Below, piece after piece: positions 43,471-56,122 of a DNA stretch of 64,000 nucleotides; position 1 is the stretch's first letter; each line of letters starts with the position of its first letter. Source of the DNA: Auriscalpium vulgare. Taxonomy: Eukaryota; Basidiomycota; Agaricomycetes; Russulales; Auriscalpiaceae. The stretch is from the NCBI GenBank assembly GCA_019915015.1, contig JAHBBC010000003.1:930001-994000 (forward strand), given 5' to 3'. The position numbers and the translations under genes are program-made. The notes under the pieces are model-generated. The model had not been told where the DNA came from and ran no database searches. It worked only from the letters and a program-made list of their open reading frames with translations.

Positions 43471-44945
43471 ATGAATCAGTCGAAGAAACTCTTGCAGGCA
43501 TCCTGCCTCCAGCTCCGCGTCTCGGAACTTGTTGGGCTGCACAACTCGGTATGTATCTCATCAGATATAGTCTTTCTCGTTCTAACCCGCTCCCTTATCT
43601 CATAGTGCTGCTGCTGCTGGTTTTGCGCGCAACACAGCTGGGGTTCCTAAGCTGTCTATTGCAATTGGGGCTTCCAAGATGGCGACTTCTCAGGATGTCA
43701 TTGAATTGTCGGACGGTGCTGAAGACTCCTATGTCATTCTGGACACCGACCAGGAGGAGTCCTTGTATGTCTCTCACTTTGGTTCTGGCAGTATGGTCTG
43801 AAAAGTTTACGCAAGTTTCAGCGATGACGACTTTGCTGTTGTGTCTTCACCTACTAACAACATCAAGGCCGCTAGAGGACGCGGCAATCATTCTGTTCCC
43901 CGTGCTAGGTTGATGTTGTTCGTATTCTCAGCAAAACCTTGTTGACATTTCATTAGGCCCCTGCGCAAGGTTGAGGCTGCTGCGGATACCTGTGCGGCCG
44001 CCTCTTCGCCGTCCAAGCTCCCTTCTGGATGGCTGCGTCGCAGGAGGAGTATGATGCGCAGATCGCCAACGGGACATGGACTCTAGTTCGCTACCCGAGG
44101 GCGCGTTTGCAATCGGCTGTCGCTGGGTCTACAAGATCAAGCGCAATGCAGATGGCTCGATCGAGCGCTACAAGGCTCGACTCGTCGCCAAGGGCTACAG
44201 TCAGCGTCCTGGCTTCGAGTTCTTCGAGACCTTTGCTCCTACGGCCAAGTTCTAGGCCATCCGCGTTGTCATTGCTCTTGCTGCGATCAAGGACCTCCAT
44301 CTGCGCTCCATCGACATCTCCCGTGCATTCCTGAACGGCGATTTGGATGAAGTTGTCTACATGAAGCAGCCTGAGGGCTTCAAGCGCGGTCCACCCGGCA
44401 CAGTCTGTCTCCTGAACAAGTCCATTTATGGCCTGAAGCAGGCGGCTCGTGCGTGGAAGATCAAGCTGGCAGGCATCCTATGCGACAAGATGGGCTTTGT
44501 CTGCATCTACGTGTTCTCCCATGGGGAGATCCGCATCATCCTGCCTGTCTTTGTCGACGATGGCACACTCGCCTCGAACAACGCCTCTATCCTCGACCAG
44601 CTAGTCGACGAGCTGCGTCTCCACTTCAAGCTGTGCGACCTGGGGGAGACCAACTTCCTGCTGGGCATCCAGATCACTTGGGATCGTCCCAAGCGATGCA
44701 TCATGCTCTCCCAGCGCCAGTACGTTGTTGACCTGCTCAAGCGCTACAACCACAGCGACTGCAAGCCGGTGACGACGCCTATGGTGTCCGGTCTTCGCCT
44801 CACGGCAGACATGGGGCCCACAAGCGAGGAGGAGCGTGCCTGCATGCAGCGCGTGCCCTATGGGAGCGCTGTGGGCTCTATCCTCTTCCTTGCTCAGGCT
44901 ACTCGCCCGGACATTGCCTTTGCTGCTTCTGTCCTCTGTCGGTTC
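43471..44945 (+). pseudogene. Ty1/copia pol remnant: reverse transcriptase, frameshifted, joined to an LTR
   Basis: The recognisable part begins near 44040 with [15 protein letters not shown], changes frame near 44090, then continues [20 protein letters not shown] and [13 protein letters not shown] at 44253 interrupts it before AIRVVIALAAIKDLHLRSID. The frame then stays open to FLNGDLDEVVYMKQPEGF, SIYGLKQAARAW, the catalytic FVDDGTLAS (family YVDD) and LLGIQI, ending AQATRPDIAFAASVLCRF. At 44946 it meets the TGTTGA start of the LTR, so the RNase H part and polypurine tract are deleted. Upstream, 43480-43990 holds scattered frames (VIELSDGAEDSYVILDTDQE, SDDDFAVVSSPTNN) typical of the linker before the reverse transcriptase. 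Confidence 0.8.
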
Positions 44946-45190
44946 TGTTGAAGTGGGTGCTCTGTGCCCACTCCTGCGAGTGCCAGAGGCTAAGTTCCCA
45001 CGGTCTCGGAAATCTCCGGATATTGCCTTATACTGCAGGGGGATGACTTTACTGCTCTTCAGTCGTTTACACCCCCTGCAGGTATGTCTCCTCGTCTTAT
45101 GTCCTCAATACCAGTTGTTTACATCCCCCTGCAGCCCCTAGAGCTGCTTGAGGACTTGTGGGCAGCTGCCAGAAGCAACTGATCTCAACA
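44946..45190 (+). repeat. Copia LTR, 245 bp
   Basis: Starts TGTTGAAGTGGGTGC and ends GCAACTGATCTCAACA, the TG..CA ends with short inverted repeats TGTTGA/TCAACA. It is matched in inverse orientation by 63115-63361. It contains two GGGGG/CCCCCTGCAG-rich blocks (CTGCAGGGGGATG, CCCCCTGCAGG). Confidence 0.88.
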
Positions 45191-45532
45191 GGTTATGGGC
45201 CCTGAGCTCTACTCTAACCCACAATCTTCGACTCATACCTCGCCTCCCTCGCATTCGATCCACACGCAAATTGGCGCGGTCACAGACACTCCTGCCCTCG
45301 TCCCACTCCCCAATTACCGTGCGAATCCATCGAGAACTGCGCTCCCAACGGCTCACACGAGTATTTTCGCCCCTTTATCAACATTAACGCACCCCGGGCG
45401 CGTTTCGCAACCGTTCTGTGCCCAAACATGGGTCGGTCCCCAGGCCATCTACCCGCACGCGAAGTTTGGTGGAGATTGGGTCCTTCGTTCATCTGCAACG
45501 AGCTCGTCGTCATTGCCTCCTATGACTCCCTG
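45191..45532. other. Spacer between copia LTR and Helitron end
   Basis: About 340 bp. Open frames are short and overlapping. No repeat or gene is recognised. Confidence 0.35.
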
Positions 45533-45597
45533 CTAGACTCGTAACCACTCTGTCTCGGCGACACTTGGGCATGGGGAGGAGAAGTGTCGCCAGACAG
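45533..45597 (-). terminator. Candidate Helitron 3' end: hairpin plus CTAG
   Basis: A hairpin at 45550-45597 pairs CTGTCT-GGCGACACTT with AAGTGTCGCC-AGACAG, 16 bp with one bulged C and a 15-nt loop. On the minus strand it is followed 13 nt later by CTAG (45536-45533). Helitrons end in a hairpin about 10-12 nt before CTRR, and this lies 160 bp after the stop of the Rep-helicase gene. The base after CTAG is C rather than the usual T. Confidence 0.6.
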
Positions 45598-45759
45598 ACT
45601 GGCAGATCTGAGTTTGAATACATAGGCAGTTCTGAGGTGGCGCCGAAGCTCCTTTTTGGGAGATTACCTTGCCCTGGCAAGGTCTCTCACATCCCGTAAT
45701 TGGCTCAGGCACATTTCACACTTCCTAATTTGTCGGCCTCTCGGCTTCTTCCATCTCTG

Positions 45760-48700
45760 CTACAACACGCCCGCGCTACTGTTCGACACGCTGCTACTGT
45801 TCGACATCTCCTCTGACCTTGCAATTCCATCCCACCATCGTTTCGACTCCTCATTCAAGTACTCGAGCCTCTCGTCTTGAAGCGTTAGAAAGGGATCCTG
45901 CGGCTGGTAGAACAACTTGGTGTCAAAGTCGCGCAGCAGCCGGATCGTGTCCCGCCCCGAACTACGGGACAGAGCCACATAGATGTTGAACAGGCTGAGG
46001 TCTCCGCCAGACGGTGGTGACGCTATATCGACAATGACATACGGGATTGTCTGGCCCTGTGAACGATAGTCGGTGAATGTGTATGCGGCTGTCACAGGGA
46101 GCTGTCTGCGAGTGACAGTTCTCTTCAGCGGTTGCTCCTGTCCACGCGGGATGACAATCTGCATAGTCTTGGAAGCAGGAACAATCGGCAAAACACATTC
46201 TGACAGCCCCTCTAGTGCTGTCATTCGAGTCCGGTCGAGCTTAACGAGGATGTATTCCGGCAACTTCCTGAGGGTGACATGCCTCTCGCTGGGTACGTTC
46301 GGCTCGTCCTGACTGAGCACAATCTTCTCGATTGTTCCGCGTGCGCCGTTGGCAATATCCAGGTCCGTCTGCACGTTTAACGTCACCATGACCTTCATGC
46401 CCTCAGCTATCTCAATAGATGTCGGCAGCCCAGATACCTCTCCGCCCTTACGACGCCCGCTCTTCTTCGTCGCCATGATCAACCGCTCGTGAGCCGTCAG
46501 GGGTCGGTTCTTGATGGTATCCTCGGCTTTGCATGCAAAAATCTGCACGCCTGCTCGTAGACTGTGCCGTTCAACGGCTGTTTTGTTCCATTGCTGACGC
46601 ACACCATGGCGGGGTGTCACGAGCGATGCACCTGACCACTCTGAGCTCTCAAAGTCCGTCTCGACAGTGTTTGGATCTGTGATAACGTGTTCTCGAAGCA
46701 TTTGGATGTGATGTTCTTGGACGCGGCCAAACCGAAGTGCACGAAGGAAGTCGAGCCAGACAGGGTCCGTGATTCTCATTTGGTCCTTGAGAAGTACAAC
46801 TGTCCGCAACTGATCATAAATTTCGCTTCCCAAGCAATCATCGAGTTTGTCGCCACGGGAAACATCCGACGGATAATACAAGGGTGCAGATCGTTTGTTT
46901 GCGACGGGAGGAAACTGATGAAAGTCTCCGCACAGGATAACGTTGACTCCGCCGAATGGTTTGTCGCTTGCAGCCGCTGCACCCTTCCCAAGGGCGACAT
47001 TGCGCGACAGACGAGCAAAGAATGCGCGCGACAACATGGACGACTCGTCGAGTATGAGGTAAGTGACGTTCTCCCAGATCGACGACAACTTCTGACGGGC
47101 AGCGGCTGTTGGTTCTCCGCCTCGCAGTGATATAACGCCTGTTGTGTGTGTTGTCTTCCCATCTATAAGTGACGCGGCTATGCCTGTGTATGCCGACTTC
47201 ACGAGGCGGTCACGGATCCCCATGCTTGCGAACAGCTCTGTCACAGTCTGGATGACCCTCGACTTCCCCGTGCCCCCCTCGCCTTGTATTTGCATTAGAA
47301 GCTGTTCGGTGTCTTCGCCACCTCGTGTACGTCTCATATGCCAGTTTATGATGTCATATGCTCGCCTTTGATCAGGTTTAAGAGCGATCGGGTCCACCGC
47401 GCTGATGGCCGCCTCTGCAACCTCGCCTAGTGGAACGACTTCCATCTCGTCCGCCAAACTGCGGACATCGCCTGAGTCGGCAAGTGACGATGAATGAGGC
47501 GCTGCGTCAACGGAGTCCGACGTTGCGCGCTGCATGGCAGCTTGCCATCCCAACAAGCTGGCCAAGTCACCACCTGTAGCATTGGAAGCTGTTGGGCGCC
47601 ACGTGGTGTGTAGCTCGTTGAAAATGCCTGCCTCCTTTGCAATTGATACTGCAATGCGCCCATGCTCTTGCTCTGCGCGCGATGTATTTTGCAGCTCAGC
47701 GGCTTGGATCATCTCCTCCGTGATCTCCACGTCAACTTGAACACCTGCATCTCCGCCGTCGTCATCCAAGTCACCATCGGCTGCTTCCTGTCGACGTTGA
47801 CCGGCAAACTCGGGTTGTAGTGCAGAAGTATCTGCGTTATCCGCAGCGGCCTTGCAGCTGTGGTAATGTTGAATGCTAGAGATAATGTCGCGGACTTGGG
47901 CTGACGACGCATCCAGGAATTGGGTATAGGCTTGTTCCCAGGTTTGTCCGACAACACGTAGGTCTGCTAGCGATCGCCAAGGTTTCAAGAGCAGTAGCAT
48001 TGATGCACAGTAGAATTCCCGCTGGTCATCGTCGTCTCGTCGAGGAAATGAGCACCCGATGAAGTTTGGCAGCGTATTATGCCCTGCCGCCCGGCGCACA
48101 CGGACCCGTGTCGATGCGATGGGGTGTTGACTGAGGTATGGGATGCGTTGATGCCATGGGCGGCCCCTAACAGGAGCGCGTTGGCGTTCATCTTCGCTTC
48201 CTGACTCGGCCTCATCATCGTGGTCACTCTGCTGACGGCCTGTTGATTTGGTACTCTCGTACGTGTCCATGAAGAACTCGAGCACATTAGATGTGTCTAA
48301 TGCCGCTCCACGTAGGATGTAATCTTGCAGCTGCGAGCGCGTTGACAGCTGACCTCGAGGATTAACAGTCAAGCGCATAAAGACGCCGTCCTGGTGGATT
48401 TTCGGTGAGCAATATATCCAGGAACTTGTTGCAGTTGACTTACAGCGTTGTCTTCCCCTCTCGGTGCGCCATTCGCAGGGTCAAGACCCATGTTCGGATT
48501 GGAACCAGTATCTCCACTGAAGAAGTAAGCGAGTATCAGTCTATGTACCTCATAAATCACATGATAACTGACCGTTCAGTTTGTTCAGTTTGCTGAATGC
48601 GCTCCGCAGGACCGGCGGTGGGCAAACCTGAACTGCGCAACTCGGGTTGCTCGCGTAGAAGATAGCTCAAAAATAATGTCCAGTAGACCGGCGTGTAATG

Positions 48701-51700
48701 GTGCGAGCGGTACACATCTCCCCACCCCATCAAATATGACATGACTAGCGGGCCAGATATCTCTTGTTCGCGATTAAGGATGTTGACTGCTCGGAAAAGC
48801 AGCAGTCGCTGGCGCTCTTTCAGATCTTCAATGTACGTGTTGGTTTCAAAGTGATACGCAAGTCCCTTCGCCAATAGTGCCGTCATGTTGTGGTACTTTC
48901 CCTGCTTCTTTGCCGCATAGGAAGTCACATAGAACGTTATGTTGAGTGCGTCACCCGCGTTCATCAGCAATTTGCTATCGCTGTTGCACCGGACACTTGC
49001 TGTCAATGCAGGCGACCAACTGTTGAGATACCCGTACGTTCGCTTCGGCAACCAGTTGCCTTTCTCGTCAACGGTATCTTCAGCTGAGAGCGGCCACGGA
49101 GCACGACGCTTGCATACAGGCTTCCCTGTTTCGTTGAACCGAAGACACTGTGCAAGTGTGCAGGTATGCAGTTGCTTTGTGCGCACAACACGGTGTTCCA
49201 TGTCGTTCATCGCCTCTTGAAATTGGGCTTGCGATGGATTGGGAGGACGCGAATAGGCAACCTCAGCTTCGGACGGAATAGCTTTAATGTGAGCTTCCGT
49301 CTCTAGGCCATGCAGATGTGCGCGAGAATTGGCACGAATGTACGCGGAGACACGTGCGCGGAACTCCGGTGTCTGCAGCAGGCCACGCATAGTGTCTGCG
49401 GACGGCGTATCTTTCAGCCATGCAAGGAGGTGGAGGTGTAATGTGCCGCGTCCTTGCGCTTCCACCGTGCCGAAGTACGCAGAGATGTTGCCGAAGATAC
49501 CGGGAGTGGATTGCACGCGGCTTCCCGCTGTGACTTTGATGCCAAATAATGTTTCAAGGATAGTGCTGATAAGGAAATGAAAGAATTTCGCCGCTGCGAA
49601 TGGGTCACTTGCAATGTTGTGCGCACGCCGACGCTTGTCCGGTCCAAGCGCCGCATCAAATGCGTCCATGTCAATCTCTTCACCGGCGAAAATTTGCGCG
49701 ATAGGATCATGGAGATCATCTGGGTTGATAGTTATCCAGAGGGTCTCAGGATTGTGCACGATAGTCGTTGACCAGATCTGGCTGCGGTATTGTACACGCG
49801 ACGAATCGGAGCCCATGACACGCGATGCTGTTGACGACAGGTTCTGCTTGAGGATCCGCACTGCTGCATTTGATATTGGCAACCCAGCCTCCTCCTGCTT
49901 GGCGGCAGCCTCGAGATCTTGCAACGATATCCCGGATAGAGCGGTAGCGATAGAGTCGAACCCCTTCTGGCGCATCTGAATCCGCGCAGATGATAGGGCT
50001 TGCCGGCGTTGGAGCAGACCGAAAGCCAGAAAAGGGAATGTCTGGTGCCGACGAAACCGGCGATCGTGATAAAGTAGCGACCACTGAACATGCTGCTGCA
50101 AAGACAAGGGATGCGGCCGCTCCTTCTCCATGCCACCAACTCCGTACGGATAGAGAATGGGGTAGGCTTCCTCCCATAAATTCCGATCAGCCATACCAGA
50201 ATTCGCACGTGCATTGGGGAGGTCGGGGAGAGGATTTCGACTATGGCGAATGACATAGGGCTCTTCCTCGAGCTCGCCACGTAGATTGGAAAGGCCGGAC
50301 ATAAGCAAGTCGTGGGATGACAGCTGAGACAAGTCCGTGTCGTGGACACCCGTGAAGCTCAAGGGAAGTACGTCTGCACCGTTATCTTCAGCGCCTCCTG
50401 TCGTGGTATTATTATCTGCCATTGGTTCTGCGTCAACAAATTTATAGTACGGCAGAACACAACATACTCACCAGAAGAGTCATCTGCTTGATCGTCTTGC
50501 GGAACATAACCTGCCCCTTCCGCTTCGGCACCTTGGGTGTCTGTTTCCTGTCGAATAGATGATAGGAGCTCCGCAGGAATGTCATCCTCTGGAAGGTCCT
50601 GAAGGCGTGCCTCGTTGAGATTGATATTGCCATAGTATTTCGGATTATTCACTTTGAGCCATTGAAGAGCGTCGGCTACATGCCTCCGCCTGACCTTGAA
50701 CGCGGATCGGAGCCAGTGGGCGGGAAGAGGGCCAGTGCCAATGTACGCAATGGTAATGAGCAACGCCAAGATGGATGGTGGATGAGGCATGAGCGTGCCC
50801 GACAGCATGTCGGATATCTTCGTCGTCTTCATCTCGAAGGTTGTGACTGTTCCACGAAGACCTGACTGCAGAGTAGATGGGTCGAACGTAGCGCGGCGAT
50901 CCTTTGGTCGTAATTTGACAACAAACACGCGAGGGAATGCACGGCCTATAAGGAGATGCTCGACGAGCGTCAAAGCCTGTAGACACCATGGCACTGGTCC
51001 GAGCCAGAGATCGTTGGCGAGGGACAGAGGAGGGGGGCACGGATCGCTGGCACTGAGGGACGACAGACAGTCCAGGCGTCCCTGTAGGTTCATTAAAAAT
51101 AAGACCGGTAGTTACCGGTCAGTTCATTTCAAGAATAGACCGGTAATGTTATCCATTTAAATGAATTGACGTACGACGACGCATCAGTCATTAAAAATGC
51201 TTCAGGGTGTAAAAATGCTTCGATGCTATTGGCTACGGAAAAATCGGATAAAATCGGCAAAAATGGTGAAAAAAATCAGTCGGCGCTTGTTCCCACGGGC
51301 ACGGGACCAAAATGAACCATTATAAATGGCTACCGGTAAAACAAATTGGCACCTATAGGGTTCAAAAAAATGGGGGAAACCCTGGATAAATTGGCATATA
51401 TTAGGGAGCATCAAATGCCACCCGATTTCGGCTCCCACGCGCCAAAATGTTCCCACGGTCCCAAAAAATGCCATTTTTTATCATTCACACTGGTATATAA
51501 CCCTTTCCGTAGGCCCTAGGAAAACCCATTGATGACAATACAGTACGTATATGAGGTGGAATTACATGTGAGCCATATATACAGACTGTCCTAAGCCCAG
51601 TCCATTGGAATGGGAAGTGGATGGACCCACAAACAAACAGAGTATATCATAAGGAATATCCTACAGCCATGATCTTGTTTACCTAAGCTACCAAAATTTG

Positions 51701-53975
51701 CACACAAATAGCTCTCAATACTTTAAGACTTATAGTAGATTTTTCATGACCCAAGCCCCCCCTCAATTCTTCTCAAACACAATTTCTTTAGTATTTATGC
51801 TGTTGAGATAGTATTAATGGACACATTTTGACTACTTTTGTATACATTTGGCAGGGTCTGACCGCTGTAGATGCCCAGTCACAATGCAGCTAGTCTCTAC
51901 CTTCATATTACATATTTAACATATCATTGTTTGAAGTCATTGGTAGGCTGCATTCAACACATATATATTCATTATTTATATGTTTTAGCCCAAAAGAATG
52001 GAGTATGCCTAATAGCTCTCCAGGGTATGGTCAGTAAAATCCCCAGATATTTCAAGACACTCACAGACCATGCCCCACCAATTGCGATATGTATTGAAAT
52101 CCTACAAAAACTTAGTAGATAATACTGTACTTCCACTCTGATACAGCCTCTACTACTAGTACTGTCCTCAGACTCTGCATGTACAATAGCAAATGTTCTT
52201 TTCTTTTTCCACTAAACTGTGACTTGTAATACATGCTTAGTTAAGCATAAGCCTATGCCAACTGAGAACCAGGTCATTCATATGTACTTGTATAAGCCTG
52301 GTGACATTCTATATCTTGGAAGGTATGTTAGAGTGGAGGTACAGTGATACCTACCACATTGTTGTAGGATTTTGATACTTTCAGGGGTCGGTGGGGCGTG
52401 GTCTGCGAGTGTCCTGAAATATCTGGGGCTTTTACTGACCAAACCCTGGAGAGCTATTAGGCATACTCCATTCTTTTGGGCTAAAACATATAAATAATGA
52501 ATATATGTGTGTTGAATGCAGCCTACCAATGACTTCAAACAATGATATGTTAAATATGTAATATGAAATAGAGACTAGCTGCATTTTGACTGGGCATCTA
52601 CAGCGGTCAGACCCTGCCAAATGTATACAAAAGTAGTCAAAATGTGTCCATTAATACTATTTCAACAGCATAAATACTAAAGAAATTGTGTTTGAGAAGA
52701 ATTGAGGGGGGGCTTGGGTCATGAAAAATCTACTATAAGTCTTAAAGTATTGAGAGCTATTTGTGTGCAAATTTTGGTAGCTTAGGTAAACAAGATCATG
52801 GCTGTAGGATATTCCTTATGATATACTCTGTTTGTTTGTGGGTCCATCCACTTCCCATTCCAATGGACTGGGCTTAGGACAGTCTGTATATATGGCTCAC
52901 ATGTAATTCCACCTCATATACGTACTGTATTGTCATCAATGGGTTTTCCTAGGGCCTACGGAAAGGGTTATATACCAGTGTGAATGATAAAAAATGGCAT
53001 TTTTTGGGACCGTGGGAACATTTTGGCGCGTGGGAGCCGAAATCGGGTGGCATTTGATGCTCCCTAATATATGCCAATTTATCCAGGGTTTCCCCATTTT
53101 TTTGAACCCTATAGGTGCCAATTTGTTTTACCGGTAGCCATTTATAATGGTTCATTTTGGTCCCGTGCCCGTGGGAACAAGCGCCGACTGATTTTTTTCA
53201 CCATTTTTGCCGATTTTATCCGATTTTTCCGTAGCCAATAGCATCGAAGCATTTTTACACCCCGAAGCATTTTTAATGACTGATGCGTCGTCGTACGTCG
53301 GTTCATTTAGATGGATAACATTACCGGTCTATTCTTGAAATGAACTGACTGGTAACTACTGGTCTTATTTTTAATGAGACTACATGGACTGGTGGACAGT
53401 CATGACAGACATGGACCATGGGATCCTCGTCGCCAGAGATATGCTCGTGCGCCAGGAGAAGGCCGTGTGTGAGGACGTGAGCAGGATGGGGTGTAGTTGG
53501 TGTCAGGCGCTGGCTGTTAGGCAGGTCGCTCAGTCGACAATCGCACATTGATGCCTCTCTTATGCCCTGCTCGCGAGCGCAGACAGCGCAGACCTTCATT
53601 TCAAGAGCTGCATTTGACGTCGCATCATGAAAGGCTTCCATTGATTTGTGAACATCGGCCATTGAAGGCAGTTGCAGGTAGCGTGCTGGGTCGCGTTCTT
53701 CGATAGCAGAAGCGGCATGCTCAAGACGGCTAGCCTGACGCCTGGATTGCCGCGTGTCTTCCCGCCTGCGGCTTGTGTGGCTAGCACGGATAGCTTGCTG
53801 CGCAACCTTGGCAGCTGCGGCGGCTTCGAGAATGGTAATAACATTGGGGCCTAATGTTTAAACGTGCGCGAGAAATAGAGATTTGTTGCGACGCAGCCGG
53901 ACAGGGAATGTGTACTCCGGTTCTAGAGCATTGACTATCTCCTGCACGGTAAGATTTGAAAGCAGCGATGTCATT
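45760..53975 (-). pseudogene. Helitron Rep-helicase gene, split by a foldback element and one nonsense codon
   Basis: Minus-strand exons: first exon 53975-53378 plus 51089-50472 (split by the foldback insertion at 51090-53377), then 50427..48573, 48516..48444 and 48390..45760. The start is MTSLLSNLTVQEIVNALEPE; TAA at about 53858 (HV*TLGPN, expected Leu) is a single-base nonsense. The first exon has a cysteine-rich part (CAVCAREQG) and SLANDLWLGPVPWCLQALTL, the DUF6570-like domain. Exon 2 carries the Rep nuclease: HLHLLAW (HUH motif) and YVTSYAAKKQGK (two-tyrosine motif). Exon 4 is a PIF1 helicase: GEGGTGKS, LILDESS, GDFHQFPPV, TDYRSQGQT and YVALSRSSGRDTIRLLRDFD. Otherwise intact, so it was active in the recent past. 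Rolling-circle transposition is the family's known role. Confidence 0.9.
51090..53377. mobile_element. Giant foldback (inverted-repeat) element inside the Helitron
   Basis: Left arm 51090 to about 52140 and right arm about 52330 to 53377 are near-perfect inverted copies of about 1.04 kb, with a spacer of about 190 bp. Ends start TCATTAAAAATAAGACC and contain the palindromic block GACCGGTAGTTACCGGTC. Mirror-image frames (51871-52122 and 52278-52538) are arms of one sequence, not genes. The insertion lies between codons VHVV and NLQG of the Helitron exon. I see no clear target duplication. The arm is shared with the old copy at 17.2 kb. A transcript would fold into a hairpin about 1 kb long. 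Confidence 0.9.
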
Positions 53976-54360
53976 CCTAATGGAGCGGCCTCTCAGAGTC
54001 GGTAAGTGAATCATATAAAGGCATGTGGCAACACTCACGTTAGATAAAGAGACGTGCAGGAAGTGGAAAGGACAAGACGATACTCTGTAGCCTACAGCCG
54101 ATTAATACGACTGTGCATCACGAGAATATTGCTGTGTCCGATCGCGCACAGGAACTGGCCACCTGGACCGTATCTCAGATACGGCAACATAGAAATGTAT
54201 GCTCCGGACATTTTGCTCACCCTGTGAACGCAATCAAAACCGGAGATTTGGCTACGCCGAGGTAACCACGATGTTCTGTGCTGGTTGAAATTTAAAGATC
54301 AGTCCCTGCGTAAACGGCATGTGCACGCACAGTCAAACACCCACTCACCTCACTCCCATC
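53976..54360. promoter_or_regulatory. Divergent region between Helitron gene and 54361 gene
   Basis: About 385 bp between opposite start codons. The 5' end of the Helitron (TC) must lie in or beyond this stretch but I could not place it. Confidence 0.35.
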
Positions 54361-55394
54361 ATGTCGTCCTTGCCCGCCGACCTCAACGTCATCTACAACG
54401 ACGTCAAGGAAGACCCCTTCTACGCCGCCAATCCGGCACTCCGTGACGCCACGGAGTGGTACAACAACGGGTCTGCCGACCGCCTGATTCTCAAGCACAC
54501 GTCCCCCGATGCCGCCGCCGACGAAGCCGAGATACGCCTTGTCGGGCAGATTTCGCGCGAAGGCTTCTGGCTCTATCCCTGCGGCGGGTGGCACAACATT
54601 GACGATCCGGTGAACACATCCAAGCGCACGTGGAGACAGCCTTTTCATAAGGCGAAGGCCACTTGCGTGCTCGGCGCGACACCTAGGAAGTCGTTTGCCG
54701 ACATGTGGCCGGCGTCCATGGCCACGCTGGACACCCTCATGAAGAACCTGCGTGAGACGCGGCCGTCTTCCAAGAATGCGGCCGTCAAGAACTCCTGTCG
54801 TACTGGCAATACACTCAAGCTGCGCCACAGTGTTTGGCAGGTGAGTTTTTATACATCGCCATGGAAAGTAATTTACTCACAACTTTTTGCTCAGGAGCTC
54901 GATGCACCCAACAATGAGGGCGACGGCGGCGACGGTGCGGTACCTGCCCAGGACGACTCTGCCGGTAAGTTATCAGCCTCTGATGCATTGTGACGAAGAT
55001 GTTACGAGTGACCACAGACCTGGGAGCGCCGTTCGCAATCAAGACGTGGCCCTGCAAGTTCGCCACCGCAAAGAAGGCACGCGACACCATCATCGAAGAA
55101 GGCAAATACAAGGTCTGTGCGCTGCCCGCATGGGACAGACTCGACAAGAAGCTCGTGCAGCCTCTGGAGTATGAGGCTCGTCTTCGTGGCGCCACGGTTG
55201 ATGTTCGATTCTCCCTGTCGCGCGAGTTCATCCGGTCGGGCGAGTCGGACAACTTCTTTGCGGACATCCGGTCCATCACCATCATTGAGATGGGTGCACC
55301 CGCGGTCGAGTCGCCTTCACGCAAGAGAGGTCTTGCTACACCGCCTGACCTCATCCGCAACCAGAAGAAAGCCCGCTCAGGCCCTAGCGCGTAG
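54361..55394 (+). CDS. Unrecognised protein divergent from the Helitron; possible Helitron-linked cargo
   Basis: Three exons (54361..54840, 54895..54964, 55018..55394) keep frame and give 308 residues starting MSSLPADLNVIYNDVKEDPF. No stop or frameshift is seen. The first 160 residues have mixed alpha/beta character with GFWLYPCGGWHNIDD; a Gly/Asp-rich linker (EGDGGDG) follows; the C-terminal part has GAPFAIKTWPCKFATAKKAR and VRFSLSREFIRSGESDNFF and ends with a basic tail (KRGLATPP..NQKKARSG) that could be a nuclear signal. GC content and codon use resemble the Helitron, 386 bp away in the other direction. Some basidiomycete Helitrons carry accessory genes, so it may travel with it; it could equally be a host gene. 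Function unknown. Confidence 0.6.
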
Positions 55395-55489
55395 CGTAAG
55401 CAGCGTATTCACGATACAGTGCCTCATGTACTCACCTCAACTTGGACAGTGTGATCTTGAATTATGATGACCAACAGTGTTGACGCAGC

Positions 55490-55985
55490 GCAAAGGGGAT
55501 GTTACGATTCCCTTGAATCGTTTCTTATGTAAGCACCAGTCGCGGTTTTTGACCCCCCCTGTAACCTTCATCTTGTCCTCCAAAATGGAAATATGTTCTC
55601 ACGATCCATTTTCATTTGTAAACACATTTCTACCTCTTCCCTCCTCAAAAGACTCTCGATTCTGTCGATATTTTGCATTTTGTAGGCTAACTAGGATAGA
55701 TATGCATATAATTACAGTTGCTCCTAAGTCCGATGAAAATGCTCTATAATTGCCATTTCCGGTAAATAATTCCCACGCTCAATCCCATGATGTCAGTCTC
55801 GGATGCATAGCACAAGCGCACTCGGAAACCACGTCATTCCTCTCTACTCCGGCTACTGTACTACCCGGACTCGATTACCAATCTTTTCAAAACTGTTCAT
55901 AACAGGAATTGAACTGCAAACCTCCAAGTTTTGAAGACTGTAAGATACCACTAGACTATAAAGCCATTGACAATATGTACATCAA
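55490..55985 (-). mobile_element. SINE-like element, distant relative, inverted
   Basis: In its own orientation the 3' end is the hairpin ACGATTC..GAATCGT (here GTTACGATTCCCTTGAATCG on plus at 55499). A tRNA-like block at about 55908-55970 reads TAGTCTAGTGGTAT (A-box-like) and GCAGTTCAATTCCTG (B-box-like) on the minus strand. Between lie pieces shared with the 30.7 and 58.7 kb copies: the CCGGAGTAGAGA and GTGGTTTCCGAG region. Similarity is structural more than base by base. The 5' end is unclear. Confidence 0.55.
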
Positions 55986-56122
55986 TACATAACCTATAGA
56001 CTATTCCTGTAGGCTTTTCAAAGCCTCTAAGTCTGTCACCTCATTCGCGCATCCAGAAATAATGTCATGTCCGAGCTCTAGCCAACGTACTACCTAGAGT
56101 AAAATACATATAAGTGTTTCTA

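Noticed and set aside
44946..45190. LTRs at 44.9 and 63.1 kb as the two ends of one 18 kb element
   Set aside because: They are in opposite orientation, and the second has its own polypurine tract and pol, so they belong to two elements.
51871..52538. Two similar frames at 51871-52122 (plus) and 52278-52538 (minus)
   Set aside because: They are the two arms of the foldback element read in opposite directions, so they count as one repeat, not two genes.
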